From Collybia mongolica (lineage: Eukaryota > Basidiomycota > Agaricomycetes > Agaricales > Clitocybaceae), in assembly GCA_013420905.1 (NCBI GenBank), contig JAAXNY010000005.1:4402001-4466000 (forward strand): a stretch of 64,000 bases of DNA. Direction: 5' to 3'. A model generated the notes under the pieces. The model ran no database searches. It was not told where the DNA came from and worked only from the letters and a program-made list of their open reading frames with translations. Shown here one piece after another: positions 22,536-32,267 of this stretch. Within the stretch, counting starts at the first letter, position 1. Each line of letters opens with the position of its first letter. Both the position numbers and the translations under genes were made by a program.

Positions 22536-23960
22536 TCATCTCACTAACAATGGTGTTCTCTCGAACACTTTCTCAGTAGGTTGGGCTGGTCCTGTGAACA
22601 TTATGGCAAGGACCTGATCGAGCTCATCAATGGGAGGTGGTAGACAGGTATATACCTTTGGTATAGGTGATTCAAAAGCAACTACATGAGACACTAATTT
22701 CTTCATGCCAGATGCCACCCAAGCAAAACAGCAATTGTGGCGAACCCAGGCTACCAAAAGTTTCTCAATGAAATTGAGACTTGACAGTTCAATGGGAACC
22801 TCTCTGAGCCACAGATTATTGGCTAGAGCATGCTTTGGGACTTTCCCCTTGCGAAGCGCTTGCCTACATTGATCACAAATCTTATCACACCGATAGTCAA
22901 GGACAGGACCTTTGAATTCCCGGATGGGATCAGAAGATTTCTTCCGTTCCATGTGAGTAGTTCCTGGAGATTCTAATATTCCCAGTATTCCTTTCACACT
23001 TTTCAGCCAGCTCATTACTGAAACAGGAGTTAGCTGTCCACATACAGCACATCCGGCCTCCTCTAGTTTATTCGTGTCTGACTCCTTACAGAAACCTTCA
23101 ATGACTTTGTGTTCAAGCTGCTCAGACGGTGGGGGTGGTGGGAAGGGAGTATTATCAGTGTAATCCCCATCGACGTCTACTTTAACTATATCTTCAGGTT
23201 TAATTTCTGAGACCTTGGAAGCATGGTCAGTCTTACAACTGATGGGTATATAAATATCATTCATGTGGCGTCGCGCTCTTGAGGCCCCATCAGGAACTGC
23301 TTTAAATACTGTTGTAAATAGAGAGCAGCTCAAACAGCTATGGTTTTCAAAATACAGGGGTAAATCAGCTTTTCGGACATGTGAGCCAATTTTAATGCCA
23401 TGTTTCCTGGCAACTTTGAGGGAGGTTGAAATAGATAACCTGGGAATTAACTCATGGAGAGGAAACTTTGCATGAACAAAACCCCCACTAGGAGGGTAAT
23501 TCAATAGATCTAATTTATCAACGTGCTCAATGAATTTGAAAGCACTGTCAGTAGAACAATTTTCAAACCCATCATGAATGCATGGCTCTACTGTAGACAA
23601 ACTAAAAATATGGGACCTTCCCCCCCCTGTAGGAGACCGTGAAGTGGAATGATGCTTGTGGCTTTGACAACTCGCATGTGGTAAAGAAGACATCCAAGAT
23701 AATTGAACTGTTGGGTGGGGCAGATGTCGATTTTTGAAATAGTTGAACAAACAGACAAGCCGGCTGAAAACCACAAACCAACTAACATCCGGGAGGCCAC
23801 GCATGAAAAAGCCTTGATGATGTAGAGTATCAATAAAAGTAGCTGATTTGGGGATTTTCCATACATAGCGATCATAGCGCGAAGACATCTGATGCAGAAG
23901 GAGTAGGCATCTTTGTAGCCCTGCTGTATAATCATGTCTCAGCATGAACGACCTCTGCAT
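22536..23960 (-). pseudogene. Helitron protein N-terminus with DUF6570-type zinc region
   Basis: 474 residues. A Cys-rich segment (CDKICDQCRQAL) precedes HALANNLWLREVPIELSSL, the pattern known as DUF6570 in fungal Helitron proteins (C..C plus ALAN-LW-G-VP-L). Ends at TGA within LLVR-stop-NHVVRALEW, where an Arg codon is expected. Confidence 0.75.
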
Positions 23961-25719
23961 TCAGAAATACAAGAGACAAGGTATATGTCGGGGAGGGGAT
24001 TGCAGAAGGCAATGACAGTGCAGACAAAAGATACGAAACGACAAGATGTACTCATATATAATTTCAGCATAAGCACTATGGGAGAATTGAGACATGCACA
24101 TATAGAGAATTTGACAGAGACGTATCAGTTGCGGAACCACAAGAGAGTTAAGAATACCAATTGGTTTGGATAAGTCTAAGATTAAGGTTTGTGCCGGAGA
24201 AACAGGACACCCATCAAGGGCAACCACTCAATGTGCGAGTGTTTTGGGGACACGAACAAGCGAAAGCCTGCTGTAATTGGCAGAGTACAGGTGACGCGCA
24301 AAGCGAGGAGAGCAGGAAAGAGCATGGGGACACTCAGCCCAAGGTCTCCCATCGAAAGACCATGAATTGCTCTCCATCTGGTGAAACAACACATTAGTCT
24401 TTGAGGTATATAGAGAATAACACCACTTACCAATACCGGAAGACTACAAGGGCTTGTTGACAGATGCCAGAGCGGAACGGTTGGTCTGGTGGGCATGTTA
24501 GAATATGCACATTAAGATATGTAAATGTGAGGTTTATGAACTTCAGATATATATGTGGACTGGTTGTTTTGACATGGGATTCTCTGATAGGAAGGAAAGA
24601 ACAAAGCAGTAAGGCAATGTGGAAGTATGCGAGGGCAGTAGCAATGGTGCGCAATCTTTTGAACATGGTAGACACTAAGATGGAGGCAAGTGCCAAACAA
24701 CATTCAGAGAACTCGAACCAACGAAACACGTGACAGCGGGTATATCACGGGCTCGGGTCCGCAGGCGTGGGTGCAGTGTTCAAATTCCAGTTTTGGGTTG
24801 CCACGCGATCAACAAATGCCATCGCGCGCAGCTCCCGTACAGCCACCCATCTCGCAATCACCACAACTGCCTCCCACTGCTCCTACCGCCAACGCTGACG
24901 TCAGTGCCGCTGCCGCCACTGCACTGCTTTTGCCAACACAACCAATACCACCCTCATCACCTCTCATCCCGAGAGATATGAAGCATACAAGACGAGGGGT
25001 GGTGTAGAATGAAGGGGGAAGACCATGCCGAGAGCCCCAGCCTGGTATGTCACTTGCCATTCCACCCACCCACCACTGACAACCCAATATTTCCACGTCA
25101 CCACCGCTCACAGACATCGACAATGACTATACCCGACACCATTACCGCATGCTGGCCACGTCACAGGCGATAACAAGACTGGTAAGTTCCCCGATGCTTC
25201 AGCACTTTATTCACAACTAACAACCCAAAAACTACATCCATTGTAACGGACAATGATCTACCGACCCATTGTCCACGTCAATAGCCCGTGACGGCATCAC
25301 TGACAATTTACAGACCTGCCTACAGCAGTGTCGCCGCTCAACATGGACCGCCACCGCTGCTACAACAGGCAACACGACACCCACCACCCCACGACAGTGA
25401 CTGGTGACGTCGGGAGCCACAACAACACCGCCAGACACAGACGTCAGAACGACTGCGGACGACAATGACAACAACAGTGCCACCACCTTCGCTGCCGTCG
25501 ACAACACCAGACGCCATTGCCTACTAACAACCTCTCCGAAGCATGCCATGATCCCCCTCCTCGGCTCCCTTGATGCCGACATCCATTCGATGCCAACCTT
25601 ACCTGTTGCCTAGGCGTACCGCCCGTCATATACAGGTTGGACGCCATCAACAGGAAACCTGTGCAAAGGTGGATGTCGACGGCTCATAACTGCCCAGAGA
25701 ACCGCGGTTTTGGATGACA
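23961..25719. other. No supported gene
   Basis: The left part may be the Helitron 5' flank. From about 24800 to 25600 the sequence is rich in CCACC/CAAC triplets with several overlapping short open frames on both strands, typical of simple-sequence-derived DNA. I cannot support any as a gene. Confidence 0.4.
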
Positions 25720-25860
25720 CCACGGGTATTTGCTTGACCCGTGGATGTTACCCGTACCCGTTGGTACGGTATGTTCGCAGGTGTGGTATTCACAGGTATG
25801 GGTACAGTGAGGCTTGAACTCACCCGCGGTATCACCCATGTTACGCTGTAGAGCCTCAGG
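25720..25860 (-). repeat. GGGTA-rich short repeat with a tRNA-like B box (possible SINE)
   Basis: Read on the minus strand there is a GTGAGTTCAAGCCTCAC arm, which looks like a tRNA T arm with B box, followed by several ACCCATACC / GGGTACGGGTA words. No matching A box or poly(A) tail could be identified, so a tRNA-derived short element is only a guess. Confidence 0.2.
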
Positions 25861-25909
25861 CTCAGAGCAATATTGAATTGTAATTAATTATGTAAGGATA
25901 TAACATATC

Positions 25910-27341
25910 TTACAGAGTTTCAAGATACTCTGATAGTCCTTCGAAGTCTGCCTGGTGAACCCAACCAGCGTCATCCACATTAAGTCTTCGAAGGACGGCA
26001 CCCCGCATAAAATGGGCATAACACACTCGATCGCCCGTACCCCAGTCACTAACTTGGTGTTTAAGGATGTTCCCACAAAGAATGATGATTGTCCCAGGGG
26101 GGTAGGAAAAGGTAGCACCAAGGTCAGGTAGCTGGAAAGTCGCAGTGGAACATGTCCCGATGTTAAGGAGGGTGTCGTACCAAGCAGGGTGTCCTCCACG
26201 ATCTGTATGACTTGGGGTAATGTGATTCACTATAACGGCAATGCCTGTGAACACCGAGGACCATAATGCTGCAATATCTTTGGTACTGTCAGTCATCCGA
26301 AGCCGATCCAATGCGATCCTAGCATTATCGTAAAGATCAGGGTGTGTTAGAGAGAGCAGAACATTTATGTATTGCTCCACTCCTGTGATATTGTCAAGCC
26401 AGTCCTTCGACTCGATTTGGGTGCACAGATTATAGGATGGCTTCAGTTCATCTTGTGCGGTCTGGCCAAAACAAGTTAGTACAGCAATCACGTTGAAAAT
26501 GAAATGATAATCCTACTGTGTGTCCTTGGGCAAACCATCCACCTGAGAAGTTTACGGATCCAGCTGATAGCTTCCGACAAGCCGAAGGTGGGATTAAATG
26601 ACTCTTGCTGATGTGCCAGCTGACCTTGGATGGAAGGGGGTTGCGACATCCCTGCAAACCGGAAGAACCAGTGGTCTTGACACTGCCCGACAACAAGCGA
26701 TTAATCCCTCTTGTGGCGGTGATAGCATTTTCCTATGAGACATCATTAAACCAAAAAAAGAGAGAGGGAGAATGTATTCTTACATGAAGTTTGTTTGGAA
26801 GGAGAAGAGGAAGATACCACATAATAATGGTCCCCTCTACATCGACAAGTGTAGCAGGTTTTGAAAAGTTTCCAAGAGCAGGGTGTGGAAATTTGCGGAT
26901 TCGAGATGCAGGGGAGGCAGCCGTTTAAGCTTTAATATTCCATTCGGCGTACACTGCATGGATATTGAGTGAAATAATAGAAATCAGACCAAACAGGCTA
27001 ACCTGGGTTCAACAAGGCTGCCACAAGAACTTGCATGATACGGTGCTTATATGCATGGGTATCAGTGCGACGTCGGATGCGTTTTTTCTTGGGTGGCTCC
27101 ATGGGCACACTGGCGCCAAAGAGATCAAGGTCGGTATGCATACTGTCCAAGGAGAGGTTTGACTCTGATTCTTTAGGTAATTCAACCTGGGTTGGACCAT
27201 CTGTGCTCGACCTAAAATAAATAGTATGAACATTGTGTAAAGTGAATGATAAAGGGCTCACACTTGCTCGATTCTGGATGCAATCGAGAATGCCAGGCGT
27301 CTCCTCAATTCAGAACGCATCTTGCCCACATCATGATCCAT
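25910..27341 (-). pseudogene. TET/JBP-type 2-oxoglutarate/Fe(II) dioxygenase, one in-frame stop
   Basis: Five exons join in phase: 27341-27262, 27211-27003, 26953-26784, 26732-26517 and 26461-25910 (1227 nt, 409 codons). Family role: oxidises 5-methylcytosine in DNA, in the nucleus. A basic NLS-like PPKKKRIRRR is in exon 2. Then HPALGNFSKPATLVDVEG and WYLP (exon 3), GSVNFSGGWFAQGH (exon 4), and the catalytic fold in exon 5: metal ligands H-x-D in PSHTDRGG, distal His in LKHQVSDWG, and the 2OG-binding Arg in the following GDRVCYAHFMR. This matches the fungal TET/JBP genes known to be expanded in mushrooms. The single defect is a TAA at 26925-26927 (about codon 106), where CAA would fit. With only one break, it could be a recent loss, a null allele or an error. 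A Tc1-like element sits 166 bp upstream of the start. Confidence 0.8.
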
Positions 27342-27506
27342 TGTAGAGAAGGACTGTTGGGGGCGTTCACTTGCCACACCCAGGGACTATCGAGTTTATT
27401 TTTTCCGGCATGTAAGCCTTGGCACCAAACCCCGGTATCCCACTTATCCGACATGTGTTTACTGATGCACATGTTTTTCGAATTGATAAACAGTCTCAAC
27501 CATCTA

Positions 27507-27717
27507 CAGTGGCTCAAAAAACTGCCCCAATGTTTGTACATTTTTGAAAGATCAATATGGTATGAAGTGCTGACATAAGCAGGGGACCTGGGGTAATTAT
27601 GTAAGATACTATGACATCGTGGCTTTCCAATGGACCCTGGATCATGTGATTTGGATCAATATCCATTAAGCTATAAGCCAAACAAAATGGTTACTTATTG
27701 GGGCAGTTTTTTGACCC
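27507..27717 (+). repeat. Tc1-like left terminal inverted repeat
   Basis: 211 bp. The outer end (CTCAAAAAACTGCCCCAA) and the inner end (TTGGGGCAGTTTTTTGACC) are inverted copies of each other, so each terminal repeat holds two likely transposase-binding sites. Confidence 0.9.
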
Positions 27718-27867
27718 TTATCTTATTTTCCATTATTCTGGCATTTATGATCCAATGCAAGAACATTATGGACTGTGGGAAGAATAAACAATGTCATGTG
27801 ACTTTATTTGTATCAATTTGACATGTTGGAATTGGTTCAATCATCTTCTTGACCTCTTACCACCATC

Positions 27868-28887
27868 ATGAAAGCCATTTCTACTGCTCAGCACAATACT
27901 GTTGTTTCTCTCCTCAATGAGGGCTATTCTCAGCGTCAAATCAAGGAGAAAACTGGTCTAGGGAAGGGTACCATCAGTAGGATCAGCAAAGATGTGGATG
28001 GAAACAAAGAAAACAACCTTGGTGGCCGCCCCTCCAAGCTGTCTGTTCGTGACAAACAGTCAATTATTTGTCAAATCAAGTCAGGGAAGCTTGATAATGC
28101 AGTTCAGGCTACCCAATTCATCAATGGCATCATCCCCAATCCTGTCACACCCCAGACAGTCAGAAATGCACTCAAGGAAAATCAATTTTATGCTGCTACA
28201 AAGAGGAAAGCTCCTCTTCTCAAACGAGCCCATCGCATCCGGCATCTCCAGTTTGCAAAATATCATGAAAGCTGGACTGTGGAGGACTGGAAAAGGGTTC
28301 TATGGACAGATGAGACCAAAATCAATAGGATTGGGTCAGATGGAAAGGTTTATGTCTGGAAACAAAGGGGAGAACCACCATCTGATAGAACAACATCACC
28401 TACTGTCAAACATGGAGGAGGAGGAAACCTCATGGTATGGGGTTGTATGGGGTGGAATGGAGTGGGAAAGCTCATAGAGGTGCAGGGGAACATGGACAAG
28501 GTTCAATACTGTGAAATTTTGGAGAGTGGAGTTCAGGAAAGTTTTGAGAAGTTGGAAATGGTGGATGGCGAGCGCTACTTTCAGCAAGATAACGACCCCA
28601 AACACACATCTGGACTGGCCACACAGTGGTTTGAAGACAACAACATTCAAGTCCTTGGCTGGCCTGCCCAATCCCCTGACATGAATCCAATAGAACACCT
28701 TTGGGAACATCTCAAGCGCCGTCTTAAAGAATATCCGACACCACCCAAAGGAGTACATGAGTTGTGGGATAGATTGGCTGAAGAGTGGGGTGAAATTCCA
28801 CCAGAGGTATGCCAAAACCTGATAGAAAGTATGCCCAGGCGGATACAAGCAGTTATAAAGGCAAAAGGTGGTCATACAAAGTATTAG
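27868..28887 (+). CDS. Tc1-like DD34E transposase
   Basis: 339 residues, single exon, full length for the family. The N-terminal paired-like helix-turn-helix region includes GYSQRQIKEKTGLGKGTISR, with a GGRPSK linker. The catalytic triad is complete: WTDETK (D1), QQDNDPKHT (D2), and PIEHLW (E) exactly 34 residues after D2. It cuts and pastes the element at TA sites. The start codon is the first Met, 150 bp inside the left inverted repeat. No frameshift or stop is seen. Confidence 0.95.
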   Translation: MKAISTAQHNTVVSLLNEGYSQRQIKEKTGLGKGTISRISKDVDGNKENNLGGRPSKLSVRDKQSIICQIKSGKLDNAVQATQFINGIIPNPVTPQTVRNALKENQFYAATKRKAPLLKRAHRIRHLQFAKYHESWTVEDWKRVLWTDETKINRIGSDGKVYVWKQRGEPPSDRTTSPTVKHGGGGNLMVWGCMGWNGVGKLIEVQGNMDKVQYCEILESGVQESFEKLEMVDGERYFQQDNDPKHTSGLATQWFEDNNIQVLGWPAQSPDMNPIEHLWEHLKRRLKEYPTPPKGVHELWDRLAEEWGEIPPEVCQNLIESMPRRIQAVIKAKGGHTKY

Positions 28888-28903
28888 ATAGAAAATTAAT
28901 AGA

Positions 28904-29114
28904 GGGTCAAAAAACTGCCCCAATGAGTAATCATTTTGTTTGGCCTATAGCTTAATGGGTTTTGATCCAAATCACATGATCCAGGGTCCATTGGAAAGCC
29001 ACGATGTCATAGTATCTTACATAATTACCCCAGGTCCCCTGCTTATGTCAGCACTTCATACCATATTGATCTTTCAAAAATGTACAAACATTGGGGCAGT
29101 TTTTTGAGCCACTG
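28904..29114 (-). repeat. Tc1-like right terminal inverted repeat
   Basis: 211-bp inverted copy of 27507-27717 with a few substitutions. It ends at the TA target duplicate. Confidence 0.92.
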
Positions 29115-29238
29115 TAAACCTCTCACCCTCTTTCTCTCCCACTTTCACGACATGGCCCCCAAGATACAGGTGAGCGCACACCGATGTTGACATAGTGTTG
29201 TCGACGTGAGGTTTCTGCTTTACAGGTTGAGGCAAATA

Positions 29239-29450
29239 TGTTAGGTGAGGGTACAAATCTTGGGAGACACCATACTGAGATGCTTCAACAGATTGAGGGG
29301 CCGCGCGAACCTGCTGTGTCGTGGCGTGACAATGGTTTTCTGTTATGTTAGGTGAGGGTCTAAAACTTGGGAGATCCTACACTGAGATGCTTCAACAGAT
29401 GGAGGGGTTGCGCGACCCTGCTGTGCCGTGGTGAGACAATGGTTGTCTAT
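29239..29450. repeat. Tandem duplication, two ~105-bp units
   Basis: Two successive units each start at GTTAGGTGAGGGT (29241 and 29347) and share the GAGATGCTTCAACAGAT segment. They directly precede the next tandem array and have the same period but a different sequence. Confidence 0.8.
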
Positions 29451-29451
29451 T

Positions 29452-30090
29452 GGCAGAACTCGCCCAGACATTATGTAGAATCGGGGGGTCAACGGTGTTC
29501 GCATTTTCACGAACACCACAGGTAGCACGTACATTGCTGCATTGCTGCCGCTGAGATCTTGGGGGCTGACTGCTGGCAGAACTCGCCCAGATGACATTGC
29601 GGGTTCATATTTTTGTGAACGTCGCAGGTTGCACGTATGTTGCTGCATTGTGACTATTGGGATCTTGGGGGCTGTCTGCTGGCGGAATTCGCCCGGACGA
29701 CATTGCGGGTTCATATTTTCGTGAACTTTGCAGGTTGCACGTACATTGCTGCAGCGTGACCAATGGGATCTCGGGGGCTGTCTGCTGGCGGAACTCGCCC
29801 AGACAACATTGCGGGTCCATATTTTTGTGGACTTTGCAGGATGCACGTACGTTGCTGCGTCGTGACCACTGGGATCTTGGGGGCTGACTGCTGGCAGAAC
29901 TTGCCCAGACTACATCGCGTGTTCATAATTTTGTGAATACTATTACAGATTGCGCGTGCATTGCTGCGTTGCGACTGCCAGGGTCTTGGGGGCTCTCCCA
30001 GTGGTGCTAGCATGCTCATAATTTCGTGAGCTGCATATGCCATATGTCCTCTGCTACATTTTGGCAAAGGATGACATGTCTGCTGGCGGA
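29452..30090. repeat. ~106-bp minisatellite, about six units
   Basis: Units begin at CTGCTGGCxGAAxTCGCCC near 29571, 29678, 29783 and 29889, with diverged ends at about 29452 and 30080. Each contains TTCATAxTTTxGTGAA, an imperfect palindrome. Open frames on both strands here are by-products of the repeat period and are not annotated as genes. Confidence 0.85.
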
Positions 30091-30589
30091 AATTGCCTAT
30101 TCCACTGCATCCATTAGATACGCTCTAAATTTTCAGTAGCTGTAGTTTACTTAAGATCAGAGAAAACCCGCTGCCCCATGATTCCCCACCCCAAGAGCGC
30201 GGTCGGCCGTGAACGGTCGAGGGATTCACAAATGTCTTGTGATTCTCGTGAATCAAAGGCGTCATCTAGGGGAGGGTGGCGCATTGTGGGGTCGGCATGG
30301 TCACCGTTTGATGTCAGTAGCTTGATTATCCGGGTTATCACAGGAGTGTCAAAACCTGTGTCCCCGGGCAAGGACGCATTCCAATGTGATAACGAAGGGC
30401 CTCCATTGTCGTCGGATAAGGTGACGCTGGCAAGGCAAAAAGGTTAATACAATAGTTACTGATTTGACCCTGGTTCCAATGGCACACCGCCCATACGCCA
30501 AGAAATATTGTCTGGCGAGTCTTAACACGAGTGAACTCTTTTTTGATGCATACCTCTCCCTTCTTTCTCATTCATCCTGAGGGCTAACG
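30091..30589. other. Upstream region of the H3-tail-mimic gene
   Basis: About 500 bp with no coding sequence supported. It must contain the promoter of the gene starting at 30590. Confidence 0.4.
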
Positions 30590-32045
30590 ATGGCTCAAAC
30601 CAAGCAGACAGCGAAAAAGACCACAGGCGCACCTGCTCCACGTCTAGCATTAGGCAGTCTGTCTGCTCGCTCATTCATAAACAGCTCTGTAACACGCCAT
30701 TCAACCCGTGTTAGTAAAAACTTCAAGGCTGGTTCGAGTGGAGTGATTCAGGGGAACAAGGTTTTGGGGAACGATGTGCGTAGTAACGTACATTGCGTAG
30801 AAATTTTACTCACAATGTTTCTCCAGTTTTGTTCAGGATGCAGGAATGGCGGCATGATGAGCGTATGTAGCCACTGCCCACGAGCATATTGTGATGGATG
30901 CGTTATCATTCCTCCCACCTACCCCAAGGATGCGGACTTCACGTGTCCATACTGCCATATATTTTCGGGTTTAAATGGCAAGCGGGCGAAGAAACCCAGC
31001 CCCTACCCAGTGAGTTATGCTGCAAAATCGATGCTGAAAGTACTAATGGACCTGTCAGTTCATTGTTGTAGGTGGAGCATCGCAGAGAGAGCTGTTTCCC
31101 ATGTGTGATGAGGCTCCGCTGGTGGTGATCTCGATCTGCCTCGCGTCTATCCCGTCTGATGGTATGCCTGCTATGATGGCATATCAGCACCTTCACACAT
31201 ACCTCCCAGATGCCATCGCATTTTATGATCTCCCGTTTGATCTATCCACGACCAAGGGAGCCAAAGAGTACCAAGCGCTTATCAATCGGTTGGTGAATGA
31301 CCTTAGCGTAGGAATGTATACCCAGTGAGCATGCCTTTTTTTTTTGGTTTACAAATGATCTCATTGTTCATGGCTAGTTTCAATCAGTTTGCTATATATG
31401 TCTCGGACCACACAGACCCAGACCGAGGAGACCTTCATTTTGCCACAGGTGACCAGGGCGCAATGACCATTTGTGAGGTAAGTGCGCACCACATAGCCCA
31501 ACTGGACACAGAACTGATAGTGACACGATTCAATGATACAGCTCATGAACTTTCTCTTACCCGCCTCCTTAACGAATGTAATCCGTGGTCATATCTCGGA
31601 TATGAACGCTACCAATACTCTGACATTCCTGGTGTGTGGGGCTATCATTGTTCATGATGAATCACTGGCCGATTTACAGAAGTTATCCATGAGGTACGTG
31701 ATAATTCTGACTAGCTATCTCTCACCCACCGATGCTTTGCACAGCGGCTTATTTGCTTGGGTGATGGGGTTTGGACAGGCCAAGTTCCAACCCTCTCTAA
31801 GTAATCTGTTCATTGCAGATGTGGCGCTGTACTGGCATATCCAAGGACGAAGCCCAATCAATGTTGTTCACGACCACCAGGCAATCGGCGCCCATACAGA
31901 TGTATATCTGCTCTACCCTAGTGGGTCAGCGTGCAGACTGTTATGGTCACATCCGGGTTGGCGTCCCTTCAGTGCCCCAATCCCAAGTGCCACTCCCTCA
32001 AGTCATGGAGCAAACCTGTACGCGTCAAAGAAGGTCAAGAGGTAG
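30590..32045 (+). CDS. Histone H3 tail mimic fused to a PHD/RING-like zinc finger
   Basis: Six exons join in phase: 30590-30775, 30827-31009, 31086-31324, 31378-31477, 31542-31693 and 31745-32045 (386 residues). After the initiator Met the protein reads AQTKQTAKKTTGAPAPRLAL: 13 of 20 positions equal the histone H3 N-terminus, with K4, T6, K9 and R17 in register. Beyond residue ~30 there is no histone fold. At about 63-95 a C8 cluster (CSGC, CSHC, CDGC, CPYC) forms a PHD/RING-like finger, then a ~250-residue region with a DHTDPDRGD motif and hydrophobic helices that I recall from unnamed mushroom proteins. The frame ends at TAG 32045. However, a +1-shifted frame from about 31970 to 32176 encodes a further Cys set (CPNPKC ... 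CRCC) that looks like the family's true C-terminus, so a one-base deletion is likely. Function is unknown; the tail could be read or modified by H3 enzymes. Confidence 0.75.
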
Positions 32046-32267
32046 TACAATTCAACCTCTCCTGTCGTTGTTGTGGGAAGACGATTGAGTTTTACAAAGA
32101 GCCAAGCATGACGATGCTCAGGGAAACTAGAGTCTCGAAGTCGGAGTGGGGAAATTGGTATTCACAAACAATCTAAGTAGTCCATATATGTATCCAGTCC
32201 TTGAAAAAAGACAATGACCACATGGCAATGGGTTCTATTCAGAAACAAGTACAGAAAGATAGGTACA
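32046..32267. other. 3' region of the H3-mimic gene (shifted-frame C-terminus)
   Basis: Up to 32176 the plus strand encodes the probable lost C-terminal zinc-ribbon-like end of the preceding protein in another frame. The rest separates two convergent genes. Confidence 0.5.

Larger units (their letters stand above)
16472..23960 (-). mobile_element. Decayed Helitron (rolling-circle transposon)
   Basis: One coding unit on the minus strand: zinc/DUF6570-type N-terminus (23960-22536), Helitron-like N domain (22535-21834), HUH Rep nuclease (21765-20728), PIF1 helicase (20795-17316) and USP-like protease (17131-16472). The coding frame is broken by TGA at 22536-22538, TGA at 21834-21836, a frameshift near 21720 and a frameshift in a T8/A8 homopolymer at about 20762-20769. 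The termini (5'-TC, 3'-hairpin-CTRR) were not located, so limits given are coding limits only. The copy should be non-autonomous. Confidence 0.85.
27507..29114 (+). mobile_element. Tc1/mariner-like transposon, apparently complete
   Basis: 1608 bp, flanked by a TA target duplication (27505-27506 and 29115-29116). Both ends carry ~211-bp inverted repeats beginning CAGTGGCTCAAAAAACTGCC. The transposase frame inside is uninterrupted. The left and right repeats differ at only a handful of positions, so insertion is recent and the element may be active. Confidence 0.95.

Noticed and set aside
24690..25007. Pro/Ala-rich open frame of 105 codons
   Set aside because: Low-complexity composition, no domain, no splice partners, overlapping frames on both strands.
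26880..26960. Frameshift in TET/JBP exon 3
   Set aside because: Using the acceptor at 26954 the phase matches exon 2 exactly and leaves only an in-frame TAA, so a nonsense codon is the simpler explanation.
29343..29887. Open frames of 70-170 codons on both strands
   Set aside because: Produced by the ~106-bp tandem repeat; repeated peptides with no domain or splice signals.
29239..30090. CRISPR-like regularly spaced repeats
   Set aside because: Units are ~105 bp head-to-tail without unique spacers, in a eukaryotic genome.
30590..30775. A true histone H3 gene
   Set aside because: Only the tail resembles H3; the alphaN and histone-fold sequence is absent and a Cys-rich finger follows.
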